Assembly: GCA_037442565.1 (NCBI GenBank)
Contig: JBBIQA010000014.1
Span: forward strand, 1-42,084
Length of the DNA stretch: 42,084 nucleotides
Direction: 5' to 3'
Source of the DNA: PALSA-911 sp037442565
Lineage (GTDB): Bacteria > Pseudomonadota > Alphaproteobacteria > Acetobacterales > Acetobacteraceae
Within the stretch, counting starts at the first letter, position 1. The number at the start of each line of letters is the position of its first letter. Shown here piece after piece: positions 19,260 to 27,029 of this stretch. Below the pieces are notes generated by a model. The model did no database searches, was not told where the DNA came from, and saw only the letters and a list, made by a program, of their open reading frames with translations. The translations under genes were made by a program, and so were the position numbers.

Positions 19260-20327
19260 ATGGCGGAAATCTTGACGGATTGGGGGGAGTTCACGATTCC
19301 AGCCGCGGAGGGCCTGCGCGTGTCGCCGGCCGATGCCGAGCGGGTTTCCGGCTGGACCCTGAAGCCCGAGGGCATGTGCCGGGACGAACTTTGCGTCCCG
19401 CTTGCGGCGAATTCACGGCGCGACGGCAAGATCGACCTCGCCGCCTTCTGGCGGACGCTCGGCCATCCCGTGCTGTCCGACCAGGCTGGCAGCGTCTGGG
19501 TGCTCGGCACCGCCGCCGAAAGCCGGGCCGGTGCTCTGGCCGGTCTGCAAGCCCCTGATTTTACCCTGCCCGATCTCGCCGGTTTGCCGCACCGGCTGTC
19601 CGATCTGCGCGGCAAAAAGGTGTTCCTGACGACCTGGGCTTCCTGGTGAGGCTGTCGCCTTGACCTGTCCGTGTGGCAGGAACTGTCCGACAGTCTGAAG
19701 ACCGAGAACTTCGCCATCGTCGCCGTCGCCGAGGAAAGCCTTGGCGCGGAGCAGGCCCGCCCCTGGATCGAGCAGGCCAACACCACTTACTGGAACCTGA
19801 TCGACGTCGATCATCGGGTGGCCGCGCTGTATGGCATGGTCAACGTGCCGCAATGCGTCTGGATCGATGAGGCCGGTCGCATCGTCCGCCCGCCAGAGGT
19901 GGCCGGATCGACCGACCATTTCCGCCGCATGGACCTGGCGACCCGCACGATGACGGCCGAGGACCAGGCGGCCCGGCTGGCGGCTCGCACGGCGTATATG
20001 CAGGCGGTGCGCGATTGGGTTCGCACCGGGCGGCACGCGCTGGACGCGGATGCGGCCAAGGCGAAGCTGCCGCGCATCTCGCCGGAGATCGCCCTGGCCG
20101 ACGCAAATTTCCGCCTGGGCATCTGGCTGCGCCGGCACGGACGCGAAGCGGAGGCGGCCGGGTTCCTGGCCGAGGCCAGCCGCCTGCATCCGGCTTCCTG
20201 GAACATCTGGCGCCAGGCGGCGGAAAAGAATGAAACCGGGCTGGCCGCCGGGCCGGAGTTCTGGGCGCGGCTACAGGCGCTGGGAGATCGCCCCTATTAC
20301 GAGCCGCCGGATCTGCCCGGGTTCTGA
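19260..20327 (+). CDS. selenocysteine-containing TlpA/ResA-like redoxin (UGA recoded as Sec130)
   Basis: A predicted 355-residue thiol-disulfide redox protein read through one in-frame TGA (19647-19649). Residues 1-95 form an N-terminal region with a Cys pair (CRDELC). A redoxin domain follows (APDFTLPDLAGLPHRLSDL, then KKVFLTTWASW). The TGA is residue 130, directly after WASW, where this fold has its nucleophilic cysteine, and Cys132 completes a U-G-C motif. The fold continues without a break: FAIVAVAEES, the cis-Pro strand MVNVPQCVWID (Pro197), then a helical, TPR-like C-terminus (about 279-322). GGGAG lies 7 bases before the ATG at 19260. A candidate SECIS hairpin follows the TGA. A nonsense-mutated pseudogene is the alternative. 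It is less likely because the frame and coding character persist for 226 codons and the stop falls exactly on the redox position. Confidence 0.85.
19664..19680 (+). promoter_or_regulatory. candidate bacterial SECIS element for the UGA at 19647
   Basis: A 6-bp stem (CCTGTC / GGCAGG, one G-U pair) closes the 5-base loop CGTGT. The loop begins 20 bases after the UGA. Bacterial SECIS elements are short hairpins placed just downstream of the UGA with a G in the first two loop bases, and this one has G in position two and a GU in the loop. The stem codes for DLSVWQ, so it coexists with normal coding. Confidence 0.6.
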
Positions 20328-20344
20328 TCCCCGGGCCGCAAGGC

Positions 20345-21421
20345 CTACGCGCGCTCGCCGCTGCCGCGCGCGTACCAGCCGCGCGTCGCCATCGCGATCC
20401 GCACCACCGACAGCATCACCGGCACCTCGACCAGGACGCCCACAACCGTCGCCAGCGCCGCGCCCGACTGAAAGCCAAACAGGCTGATGGCGGCGGCGAC
20501 CGCAAGCTCGAAGAAATTGCTGGCGCCGATCAGCGCGGAAGGGGCGGCGACGTTATGCGCCGACCCGCAGCTGCGGTTGAGCCAATAGGCGAGGCCGGCG
20601 TTGAAATATACCTGGATGACGATGGGCACCGCCAGCAGCAGGATCACCAGCGGCTGGCGCAGGATCTGCTCGCCCTGGAACCCGAACAGCAGCACCAGCG
20701 TCGCCAGCAGCGAGAGCAGCGAAACCGGATGCAGGCCGCGCAGAACCCGCGCCAGCGCCGCGTCGCCGCCCTGCGCCAGCAGAACCCGACGCCAAACCTG
20801 CGCGGCGATCACCGGCAGCACGATGTACAGCACCACCGACAGGAACAGCGTGTCCCAGGGCACGCTGATCGCCGACAGCCCGAGCAGCAAGCCGACGATG
20901 GGCGCGAAGGCGACGATCATGATCGCGTCGTTCAGCGCCACCTGGCTCAGGGTGAAGTTCGCGTCGCCGTCCGAAAGATTGGACCACACGAACACCATCG
21001 CCGTGCAGGGCGCGGCCGCCAGCAGGATCAGCCCTGCGATGTAGCTGTCGATCTGGTCCGCCGGCAGATAGGCGGCGAACAGCCAGCGGATGAAGATCCA
21101 GCCGAGCAGCGCCATCGAGAATGGCTTGACCAGCCAGTTGATCCCGAGCGTGACCAGGATGCCGCGCCAATGCGTCGCCACCGTGCCGATCGCGCCGAAA
21201 TCCACCCGCAGCAGCATGGGCACGATCATCAGCCAGATCAGCACGGCCACCGGCAGATTGACGTTGGCGAGGCTCATCGCCCCCAGCGCGTGAAACGGCG
21301 CTGGGATCCAACTGCCCAGCGCGATGCCCGCCACGATGCACAGCGCCACCCACAATGTGAGGTAACGCTCGAAAAGGCCGAGCGCGATGCGTTTCCGCTG
21401 CGGAGCGATTGGATTGTCCAT
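20345..21421 (-). CDS. acr3: ACR3-family arsenite efflux permease
   Basis: A 358-residue membrane protein with about ten transmembrane helices that extrudes arsenite using the proton-motive force. The signature AAPCTAMVFVWSNL contains the essential TM4 cysteine, Cys139. GASNFFELAVAAAISLFG near the C-terminus is also characteristic of ACR3. The start is ATG 21421, which gives the normal N-terminus (RYLTLWVALCIVAGIALG). A much longer in-frame extension upstream reads antisense-like material of the arsJ gene and was discarded. It is the last gene of the arsenic operon, 35 bases after arsJ, and converges on the selenoprotein gene with a 17-bp gap. Confidence 0.95.
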   Translation of the reverse strand: MDNPIAPQRKRIALGLFERYLTLWVALCIVAGIALGSWIPAPFHALGAMSLANVNLPVAVLIWLMIVPMLLRVDFGAIGTVATHWRGILVTLGINWLVKPFSMALLGWIFIRWLFAAYLPADQIDSYIAGLILLAAAPCTAMVFVWSNLSDGDANFTLSQVALNDAIMIVAFAPIVGLLLGLSAISVPWDTLFLSVVLYIVLPVIAAQVWRRVLLAQGGDAALARVLRGLHPVSLLSLLATLVLLFGFQGEQILRQPLVILLLAVPIVIQVYFNAGLAYWLNRSCGSAHNVAAPSALIGASNFFELAVAAAISLFGFQSGAALATVVGVLVEVPVMLSVVRIAMATRGWYARGSGERA

Positions 21422-21456
21422 TGTCAGGTCCGGCTGGTGGGGAAAAGGGAAGGCGG

Positions 21457-22683
21457 TCAGGCAGGCATGCGCCGCGGCGCGGCCTGTGTGGGTAGCAGCA
21501 AGGTAACCCCCAGGCATAGCGCCAGCATAATCGCCGACGCCCACAAACATGCCGCCAACCCGCCCACCTGCGTCAGCGCGCCCGACAGCAGGATGCCCAC
21601 CAACCGCCCGGCGGCGTTGGCGGCGTAGTAGAAACCCACATCCTCGGCCGCCTTGGCGGTGCCGGCATAGGCCAGGATCAGATAGGAATGCAGCGACGAA
21701 ATCACCGCGAAGGCGAAGCCGAAGGCGCACAGCCCGAAAACGACCACAAGGTCCAGCCGCGCCATCTGGCCATGCCCCAGCAGCAGCGCCAGCACCAGCG
21801 GGATCGCGGTCAGCACCGCCCCCCACAGCCGCGCCTCCGGCACTTCGCGCGACAGCCCATCGGGGCTGCGCCGGATCACCGCTGGCGCCATCGCCTGCAC
21901 CAGCCCGTAGCCGATCGTCCAGCTGGCGACGAACCCCGCCACCTCCATGTAGCGCCAGCCCTGGCCGTACAGAAACACCGGCAGCCCGACGACGAACCAC
22001 ACGTCGCGCGAGCCGAACAGGAACACCCGCGCCGCCGCCATCAGATTGATGCTGCGAGACTTGGCGAAAAATTCGCGGAAGGATTTCGATGCCTTCGCCT
22101 TGCCCAACTGGCGCGGCAGGCTGAACGCCACGCCCGCCAGCACGCAGGCCAGCAGCGCCATCATCGCCCACAGCGCGCCACGGAAGCCCACCGTCTCCAG
22201 TAGCAATCCGCCGGCGAAGAACCCCACGCCCTTCATCGCGTTCTTCGATCCGGTGAACCAGGCGACCCAGCGGAACAGCTGCCCCGCGCCACCTTCCGAT
22301 GTCGCCTTGATGGCGGATTTGGAGGCGGTCTTTGTCAGGTCCTTGGCCACGCCCGCGACGCCCTGCGCCCCCACCACCCAGGCGACCGATACCCCCGCGC
22401 TCCAGGCCGGATCGAGTGCGGACAGCATCGCCAGCCCGGCGATCTGCAGCGACAGGCCGGTCATCAGCATGCGCGGAATGCCGAACCGCGCCGCCAGCCA
22501 GCCGCCGCCCAGATTGGCGAAGATGCCGGCGGCCTCATACAGCAGGAACAGGAACGCCAGCATGAACGGCGTGTAGCCCAGGCTGTAGAAATGCAGCAGC
22601 ACCAGCATCCGCAACGCGCCATCGGTCAGCGTGAAGCTCCAATAGCTGGCCGTCACCACGGCGTAGTTGCGCGCCCCGGACAT
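21457..22683 (-). CDS. arsJ: ArsJ, organoarsenical (1-arseno-3-phosphoglycerate) MFS exporter
   Basis: A 408-residue major-facilitator permease with about twelve transmembrane helices. The N-terminus (NYAVVTASYWSFTLTDGALR) and the segment KDLTKTASKSAIK are hallmarks of ArsJ as I know the family. ArsJ expels 1-arseno-3-phosphoglycerate made by a dedicated glyceraldehyde-3-phosphate dehydrogenase, and that enzyme is the gene immediately upstream. The ATG at 22683 shares one base with the GAPDH stop (TGATG), so the two are translationally coupled. This gives an arsenate-detoxification route that needs no reduction. Confidence 0.92.
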   Translation of the reverse strand: MSGARNYAVVTASYWSFTLTDGALRMLVLLHFYSLGYTPFMLAFLFLLYEAAGIFANLGGGWLAARFGIPRMLMTGLSLQIAGLAMLSALDPAWSAGVSVAWVVGAQGVAGVAKDLTKTASKSAIKATSEGGAGQLFRWVAWFTGSKNAMKGVGFFAGGLLLETVGFRGALWAMMALLACVLAGVAFSLPRQLGKAKASKSFREFFAKSRSINLMAAARVFLFGSRDVWFVVGLPVFLYGQGWRYMEVAGFVASWTIGYGLVQAMAPAVIRRSPDGLSREVPEARLWGAVLTAIPLVLALLLGHGQMARLDLVVVFGLCAFGFAFAVISSLHSYLILAYAGTAKAAEDVGFYYAANAAGRLVGILLSGALTQVGGLAACLWASAIMLALCLGVTLLLPTQAAPRRMPA

Positions 22684-23726
22684 CACACGCCCCTTTGCAT
22701 AACGATGTTGGCAAGGTCCACCATGCGGCAGGCATAGCCGACCTCGTTGTCGTACCAGGCGTAAACCTTCAGCATCGTCTCGTCGGTAACCAGCGTGCTC
22801 GGGCCATCGACGATCGAGCTGCGCGGATCGTTCACATAGTCGGCCGACACCAGCGGCCGGCTCTCGAAGCCGAGAATGCCGGCCAGCGGTCCGGCCGCCG
22901 CGGCGTGGAACAATTCGTTGACCTCCGCTTCGCTCACCTTCCGGTTCATCTCGAACACGCAATCGGTCAGACTGGCATTCAGCACCGGCGCGCGCACGGC
23001 GTGGCCGTTCAGTTTGCCCTTCAGTTCGGGATAGATCAGCGCGATCGCCGTGGCGCTGCCGGTGGTGGTCGGCTGCAGCGAAAGCATCGCCGAGCGCGCG
23101 CGGCGCAGATCCTTGTGTGGCGCGTCGGTCACCACGTTGGTGTTGGTGGGATCGTGGATCGTGGTGATCTGCCCGTGACGGATGCCGATCGCCTCCTGCA
23201 GCACCTTCACCACCGGCGCCAGGCAGTTGGTGGTGCAGGAAGCCGCCGTCAGCAGGCGGTGGCCGGCGGGATCGTACAGGTGATCGTTGACGCCGACGAC
23301 GATGTTCAGCGCCCCCGCCTCCTTCACCGGCGCGGCGACGATCACCCGCTTCACCCCGCGGGCGAAATATCCCGCCAGCTGGTCGGAGCGCAGGAACCTG
23401 CCGGTGCATTCCAGCACGACGTCGCAGCCCAGATCGCCCCAGGCGACGCCCTCGGGCGCCGCCTCGGCGCTGAAGCCGATGCGACGGTTGCCGACGAACA
23501 GGGCGCGATCGTCCTCCACGCCAAAGTTCTCCCGCCAGCGCCCGTGCACGCTGTCGAATTCCAGCAGATGCGCGGTCGTCGCCGCGCCACCCTTCAGCTC
23601 ATTGATATGGACGATGTCCAGCCGGTTGCCCGCCCGCGGATCGTCGCTGCCGCGCGCGATGCCGCCCATGGCGGCCCGCATCGCCAGCCGCCCGATCCGC
23701 CCCATGCCGTTGATGCCGACGCGCAT
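22683..23726 (-). CDS. glyceraldehyde-3-phosphate dehydrogenase of the arsenic operon (ArsJ partner)
   Basis: A 347-residue GAPDH, full length. The NAD-binding start is MRVGINGMGRIGR, and the catalytic cysteine is Cys164 in SCTTNCLAP. HDPTNTNVVTDAPHKDLRRAR and SLQPTTTGSATAIALIYPELKG are the substrate-site segments; the latter differs from the usual glycolytic form (PTTTGAAKAV). In ars operons this enzyme uses arsenate in place of phosphate and makes 1-arseno-3-phosphoglycerate for ArsJ. It starts two bases after the ArsR-ArsC stop and overlaps arsJ by one base. Placement between arsenic genes, rather than beside pgk, argues for the arsenical role over glycolysis. Confidence 0.92.
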   Translation of the reverse strand: MRVGINGMGRIGRLAMRAAMGGIARGSDDPRAGNRLDIVHINELKGGAATTAHLLEFDSVHGRWRENFGVEDDRALFVGNRRIGFSAEAAPEGVAWGDLGCDVVLECTGRFLRSDQLAGYFARGVKRVIVAAPVKEAGALNIVVGVNDHLYDPAGHRLLTAASCTTNCLAPVVKVLQEAIGIRHGQITTIHDPTNTNVVTDAPHKDLRRARSAMLSLQPTTTGSATAIALIYPELKGKLNGHAVRAPVLNASLTDCVFEMNRKVSEAEVNELFHAAAAGPLAGILGFESRPLVSADYVNDPRSSIVDGPSTLVTDETMLKVYAWYDNEVGYACRMVDLANIVMQRGV

Positions 23727-23728
23727 GA

Positions 23729-24583
23729 TCAGCGCACCGGCGTCGCGTGGGTGCCGCCGATTTCGTCGAGCCGCGCCTTGATCGCGAGGCGGTCGAGCGA
23801 GGCGAAGGGCAGCGACACGAGGATTCCGATCCGCCGGTTCAGACTGGCATACAGCTCGTTCAGCAGGGCGGAACGCTCCACCGCGCTGCCGCTGAACTTG
23901 GCCGGGTCGGGCAGCGGCCAGGCCGCGGTGACCGGCACCGTGCCGAAATCCGGGCAGGCACCTTCCTCCAGCATGTCGCAGAGCGTGATGACGAAATCCA
24001 TCCGCGGCGCGCTGGCGCCGGTGAATTCGTCCCACGACTTGCTGCGCAGCCCGCCGGTGTCGTGACCCAAGGCCCGCAGCTTGGCGATCACCTCGGAATT
24101 GGGTGCGGCCGCCGGCGCGGATCCGGCGGAATAGGCGTGGAAGCGGCCGCCGCCGAGTTGGTTCAGGATCGCTTCGGCCAGGATCGAGCGGGCGGAGTTG
24201 TGCGTGCACAGGAACAGCACGTTGAAGGCCGGGGTCATTTTCGTGTCCTCCTCGGGCAGGGGCGGCAGCAGCCGCGCCAGATCGCCGCACAGTTCGGGCC
24301 GGCCGGCGCAGCAGGTCTCGGTCAGGAAGCCGAGGAGGCCGCGCAGGCCGGCGAAGCGGGCGGCATGGACGATCTGCCGGCCCTGGCGGGTGGACTGGGT
24401 CAGCCCCGCCCGTTCCAGCGCAGCCAGGTGAAACGACAGCGTGGAGGCCGGCACGGCCAGGCGCGCGCCCAGCTCTCCCGCGGGCAGCCCGCCCGGGCCT
24501 TCCGCCATCAGCAGGCGCATCAGTTCCAGCCGGGTTTCCTGCGCCAGCGCCCCGAAGGCGACAGCGGCATCTGATATTTCCAT
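23729..24583 (-). CDS. ArsR-ArsC fusion: arsenic-responsive repressor joined to LMW-PTP-type arsenate reductase
   Basis: A 284-residue two-domain protein. Residues 1-105 are an ArsR/SmtB winged helix, with recognition helix around PASTLSFHLAALERAGL. A cysteine triad, Cys91, Cys92 and Cys99 (CCAGRPELC), resembles the As(III)-binding set of AfArsR-type repressors. Residues 118-284 are a low-molecular-weight phosphatase-type arsenate reductase. Its P-loop nucleophile is Cys126 (CTHNSARS), the resolving cysteines are Cys202 and Cys210 (CDMLEEGACP), and Asp226 lies in PDP. It would sense arsenite through the first domain and reduce arsenate with the second. The ATG at 24583 is used because the ArsR domain starts there. 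It leads the operon and probably represses it. Confidence 0.92.
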   Translation of the reverse strand: MEISDAAVAFGALAQETRLELMRLLMAEGPGGLPAGELGARLAVPASTLSFHLAALERAGLTQSTRQGRQIVHAARFAGLRGLLGFLTETCCAGRPELCGDLARLLPPLPEEDTKMTPAFNVLFLCTHNSARSILAEAILNQLGGGRFHAYSAGSAPAAAPNSEVIAKLRALGHDTGGLRSKSWDEFTGASAPRMDFVITLCDMLEEGACPDFGTVPVTAAWPLPDPAKFSGSAVERSALLNELYASLNRRIGILVSLPFASLDRLAIKARLDEIGGTHATPVR

Positions 24584-24618
24584 ATTTCCAGTCTTACAGA
24601 AACAATCCCCGGATTCAA
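24574..24618 (-). promoter_or_regulatory. candidate ars operon promoter/operator
   Basis: Two tandem copies of the octamer ATATTTCC (24574-24581 and 24582-24589, plus strand) overlap the start codon of the ArsR-ArsC gene, an AT-rich patch in GC-rich DNA. Upstream on the minus strand, TTGAAT (24618-24613) could be a -35, but the -10 is poor. Position suits autorepression by the ArsR domain. Inference only. Confidence 0.35.
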
Positions 24619-24692
24619 CCCCACGGTCCCGAACCAACCGATTTCCTCGGCCCGCTTTCGGTGTATCGTTCGGGCGGACAGGGAGAACACGC

Positions 24693-25385
24693 ATGAAACT
24701 GATCGATCTCAGCCGCGACATTCATCACAAGATGCAGCGCCTGCCGAACCATCCGATGGTGATCATTTCCGAATTCACCGGCCACGACGAGAAACGGGTC
24801 GAGGACGGCTACACCTTCTCCTCGAAGGTGCTGTCGCTCAACATGGGCGACCATTCCGGCACCCATGTCGACGCTCCCGTGCATTTCGACGAGCGGCCCG
24901 GCGCGAAATCGATCGCCGACATGCCGCTCGAGGATTTCTATACCGAGGCTGTCTGCCTCGACCTGTCGCACAAGCCGCTCAAGAGCGACATCTCGATCGC
25001 CGATCTGGAAGCTGCCGAGCGGGCCGCCGGCGTCAGCATCCAGCCCGGCGACACGGTCCTGCTGCACATGAACTTCTACAACCGCACCATCGGCACCGAG
25101 GCCTTCATCACCGATTTTCCCGGCCTGACCAAGGAATCCGCCACCTGGCTCGGACGCAAGGGGATCAAGATGTTCGGCGTGGAGGCCGCCAGCCCCGGCC
25201 GTCCCGGGCGCAGCAATTTCGAGGTGCACCATGTCTGCCGCGACCTCGGCTTCACCCACATGGAAGGCCTCTGCAACCTGGAGCAGCTGGTCGGCAAGGG
25301 CCGGTTCCGATTCATCGGTTTCCCGCTGAAGATCCGCGGCGGCACCGGCAGTCCGATCCGCGCCGTGGCGCTGCTCGAGGACTAG
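24693..25385 (+). CDS. cyclase family protein (kynurenine formamidase-like metal hydrolase)
   Basis: A 230-residue member of the cyclase/kynurenine-formamidase fold. The metal-binding motif HSGTHVDAPVHF (54-65) supplies His54, His58, Asp60 and His64. A second conserved stretch, MFGVEAASPGRPG, lies near residue 165. Family members hydrolyse N-formyl groups or lactones, or act on cyclic intermediates in degradation pathways. The ATG at 24693 has a good GGGAG 8 bases before it. It lies 55 bases upstream of an acyl-CoA dehydrogenase gene on the same strand, suggesting one catabolic unit, and is divergent from the arsenic operon. Confidence 0.88.
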   Translation: MKLIDLSRDIHHKMQRLPNHPMVIISEFTGHDEKRVEDGYTFSSKVLSLNMGDHSGTHVDAPVHFDERPGAKSIADMPLEDFYTEAVCLDLSHKPLKSDISIADLEAAERAAGVSIQPGDTVLLHMNFYNRTIGTEAFITDFPGLTKESATWLGRKGIKMFGVEAASPGRPGRSNFEVHHVCRDLGFTHMEGLCNLEQLVGKGRFRFIGFPLKIRGGTGSPIRAVALLED

Positions 25386-25440
25386 CCTTCCGGCCTCGGT
25401 TCCGCATCCCAACCGGAAGCCCAACCAGAAGGATCCACGC

Positions 25441-26598
25441 GTGCTCTACACCGACACCCATCGCCAGCTCATGGAAAGCGTGCGCCGCTTCATCGCCGCC
25501 GAGATCGCCCCCTACGCCGATGCATGGGAGGAGGCGGAGGCATTCCCCGCGCACGAACTGTTCCGCAAGCTGGGCCAGGCCGGCTTTCTCGGCATTACCC
25601 GCCCGCCCGAATATGGCGGCCTCGGCCTCGATTATTCCTATGCCGTCGCCGCCAACGAGGCGCTCGGCGAGGTGCCGGCCGGCGGCATCGGCATGGCGAT
25701 CACGGTGCAGACCGACATGGCCACGCCGGCGCTGGCGCGGCACGGATCGGACGCGCTGCGCCGCGACTACCTCGCGCCGGCCATTGCCGGGGAGATGGTG
25801 GCCGCGATCGGCGTGTCGGAACCGGGCAGCGGGTCGGATGTCGCCTCCATAAAGACGCGGGCGCGGCGCGATGGCGGCGACTATGTGATCGACGGCACCA
25901 AGATGTGGATCACCAACGCCCTGCAGGCCGATTGGATCTGCCTGCTGGCGAACACGTCGGATGGGTCGGTGCATCGCAACAAGTCGCTGATCGTCGTGCC
26001 GCTGCGCGAGGGCGGCAAGCTGCGGCCGGGCATCGAGATGCGCAGGATCAAGAAGCTCGGCATGTGGAGTTCCGACACGGCGCAGATCTTCTTCGACGAT
26101 GTGCGCGTGCCGCAGACGAACCGCATCGGCGAGGAGGGCCAGGGCTTCATCTACCAGATGCAACAATTCCAGGAGGAACGCCTGTCCGCCGCGGCGCGCC
26201 GGCTCGGCGCGTTCAGGCTGATCGACCACACGGTCGAATACCTCCGCACCCGCCAGGCCTTCGGCGGTCCGTTGCTGCGCAACCAGTTCATCCAGTTCAA
26301 GCTGGCGGAGCTGAAGACCGAGCTCGAAGCGGTGCGCGGCCTCGTTTATCTGGCGACGGAGGCCTATGTCGCCGGGGAGAACGTGACCGAGCTGGCCTCC
26401 ATGGCCAAGCTGAAGGCGGCCCGCGTGGGGCGTGAGATCGCCGACTGGTGCGTCCAGTTCCAGGGCGGCATGGGCTATACCTGGGAAAACCCGGCCTCGC
26501 GCGCGCTGCGCGATTTCCGGCTTGGCTCCATCGGCGGTGGCGCGGATGAGGTGATGCTCGGCATCATCGCCAAGGAAATGGGCCTGACCCGGGCGTAG
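25441..26598 (+). CDS. acyl-CoA dehydrogenase (branched/terpenoid acyl-CoA type)
   Basis: A 385-residue flavin acyl-CoA dehydrogenase, which introduces a 2,3-double bond into an acyl-CoA and passes electrons to ETF. FAD-contact segments are IGVSEPGSGSDV and KMWITNALQADW; the C-terminal domain has QFQGGMGYTWENPASR. The usual C-terminal catalytic glutamate position is Gly here (GGG 365-367). Glu246 in FQEERL aligns with the helix-G glutamate of isovaleryl-CoA dehydrogenase and may be the base. Overall it resembles the citronellyl-CoA dehydrogenase (AtuD) group, as I recall that family. The start is GTG 25441; AGAAGGA lies upstream. The substrate is not decided. Confidence 0.9.
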   Translation: MLYTDTHRQLMESVRRFIAAEIAPYADAWEEAEAFPAHELFRKLGQAGFLGITRPPEYGGLGLDYSYAVAANEALGEVPAGGIGMAITVQTDMATPALARHGSDALRRDYLAPAIAGEMVAAIGVSEPGSGSDVASIKTRARRDGGDYVIDGTKMWITNALQADWICLLANTSDGSVHRNKSLIVVPLREGGKLRPGIEMRRIKKLGMWSSDTAQIFFDDVRVPQTNRIGEEGQGFIYQMQQFQEERLSAAARRLGAFRLIDHTVEYLRTRQAFGGPLLRNQFIQFKLAELKTELEAVRGLVYLATEAYVAGENVTELASMAKLKAARVGREIADWCVQFQGGMGYTWENPASRALRDFRLGSIGGGADEVMLGIIAKEMGLTRA

Positions 26599-27029
26599 GG
26601 TCCCGGCTCCGCCGTCACCAGGGAATACGACTTACCGCTGACGCGGAGCCACATCGGCGATGCCCCGGGACTGACGCCGTTGCATGCCAGCCGGGCACTT
26701 CATGAATTGAGCCGTCATCGTCTGCCGCGATGCAACCGCGGGAACCTGGAGGTGCTCGATCCGCCGCCGGAGATTGCCATATCCGGGTTTGCGTCAACGG
26801 CGGATCGTGCCGGCGGCCGGCTGCCGGTCTGGAGCCTGGCGCGTAAGCGCGGTCCTGCTGGCCGCACGCGCGCCGTAATTCTGTGCAAAATATCGCAAAT
26901 CTTGATAAAAGTTAAAGACGGTTTCATTAACAACGGAATATCTTCCCGATCGGCTAATCATCGCATCCGAACGCAAATCGGAATGTGGGTAAGGGCCGGG
27001 TCGACCAGAGCGGGAAAGGAACCGGAAGA
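26599..27029. other. 431-bp intergenic region with AT-rich leader upstream of the PEP-CTERM gene
   Basis: No gene that I can support. Small frames here have no family resemblance or Shine-Dalgarno. The first half is ordinary GC-rich DNA. The stretch 26870-26960 is clearly AT-rich and probably holds the promoter of the downstream gene. TTGATA (26902-26907) is a plausible -35, but the matching -10 (CATTAA, 26925-26930) is poor. I see no sigma-54 site of TGGCAC-N5-TTGC type. Confidence 0.5.

Noticed and set aside
19647..19649. TGA as a true stop making two separate genes (19260-19649 and 19671-20327)
   Set aside because: The break falls between WASW and GC inside the active-site loop of one fold, both halves are in the same frame, and the second half would begin inside the redoxin domain without a ribosome site.
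20345..22171. 608-residue version of the ACR3 protein
   Set aside because: The first 250 residues are read from the arsJ gene in the wrong frame; ATG 21421 gives the normal ACR3 N-terminus.
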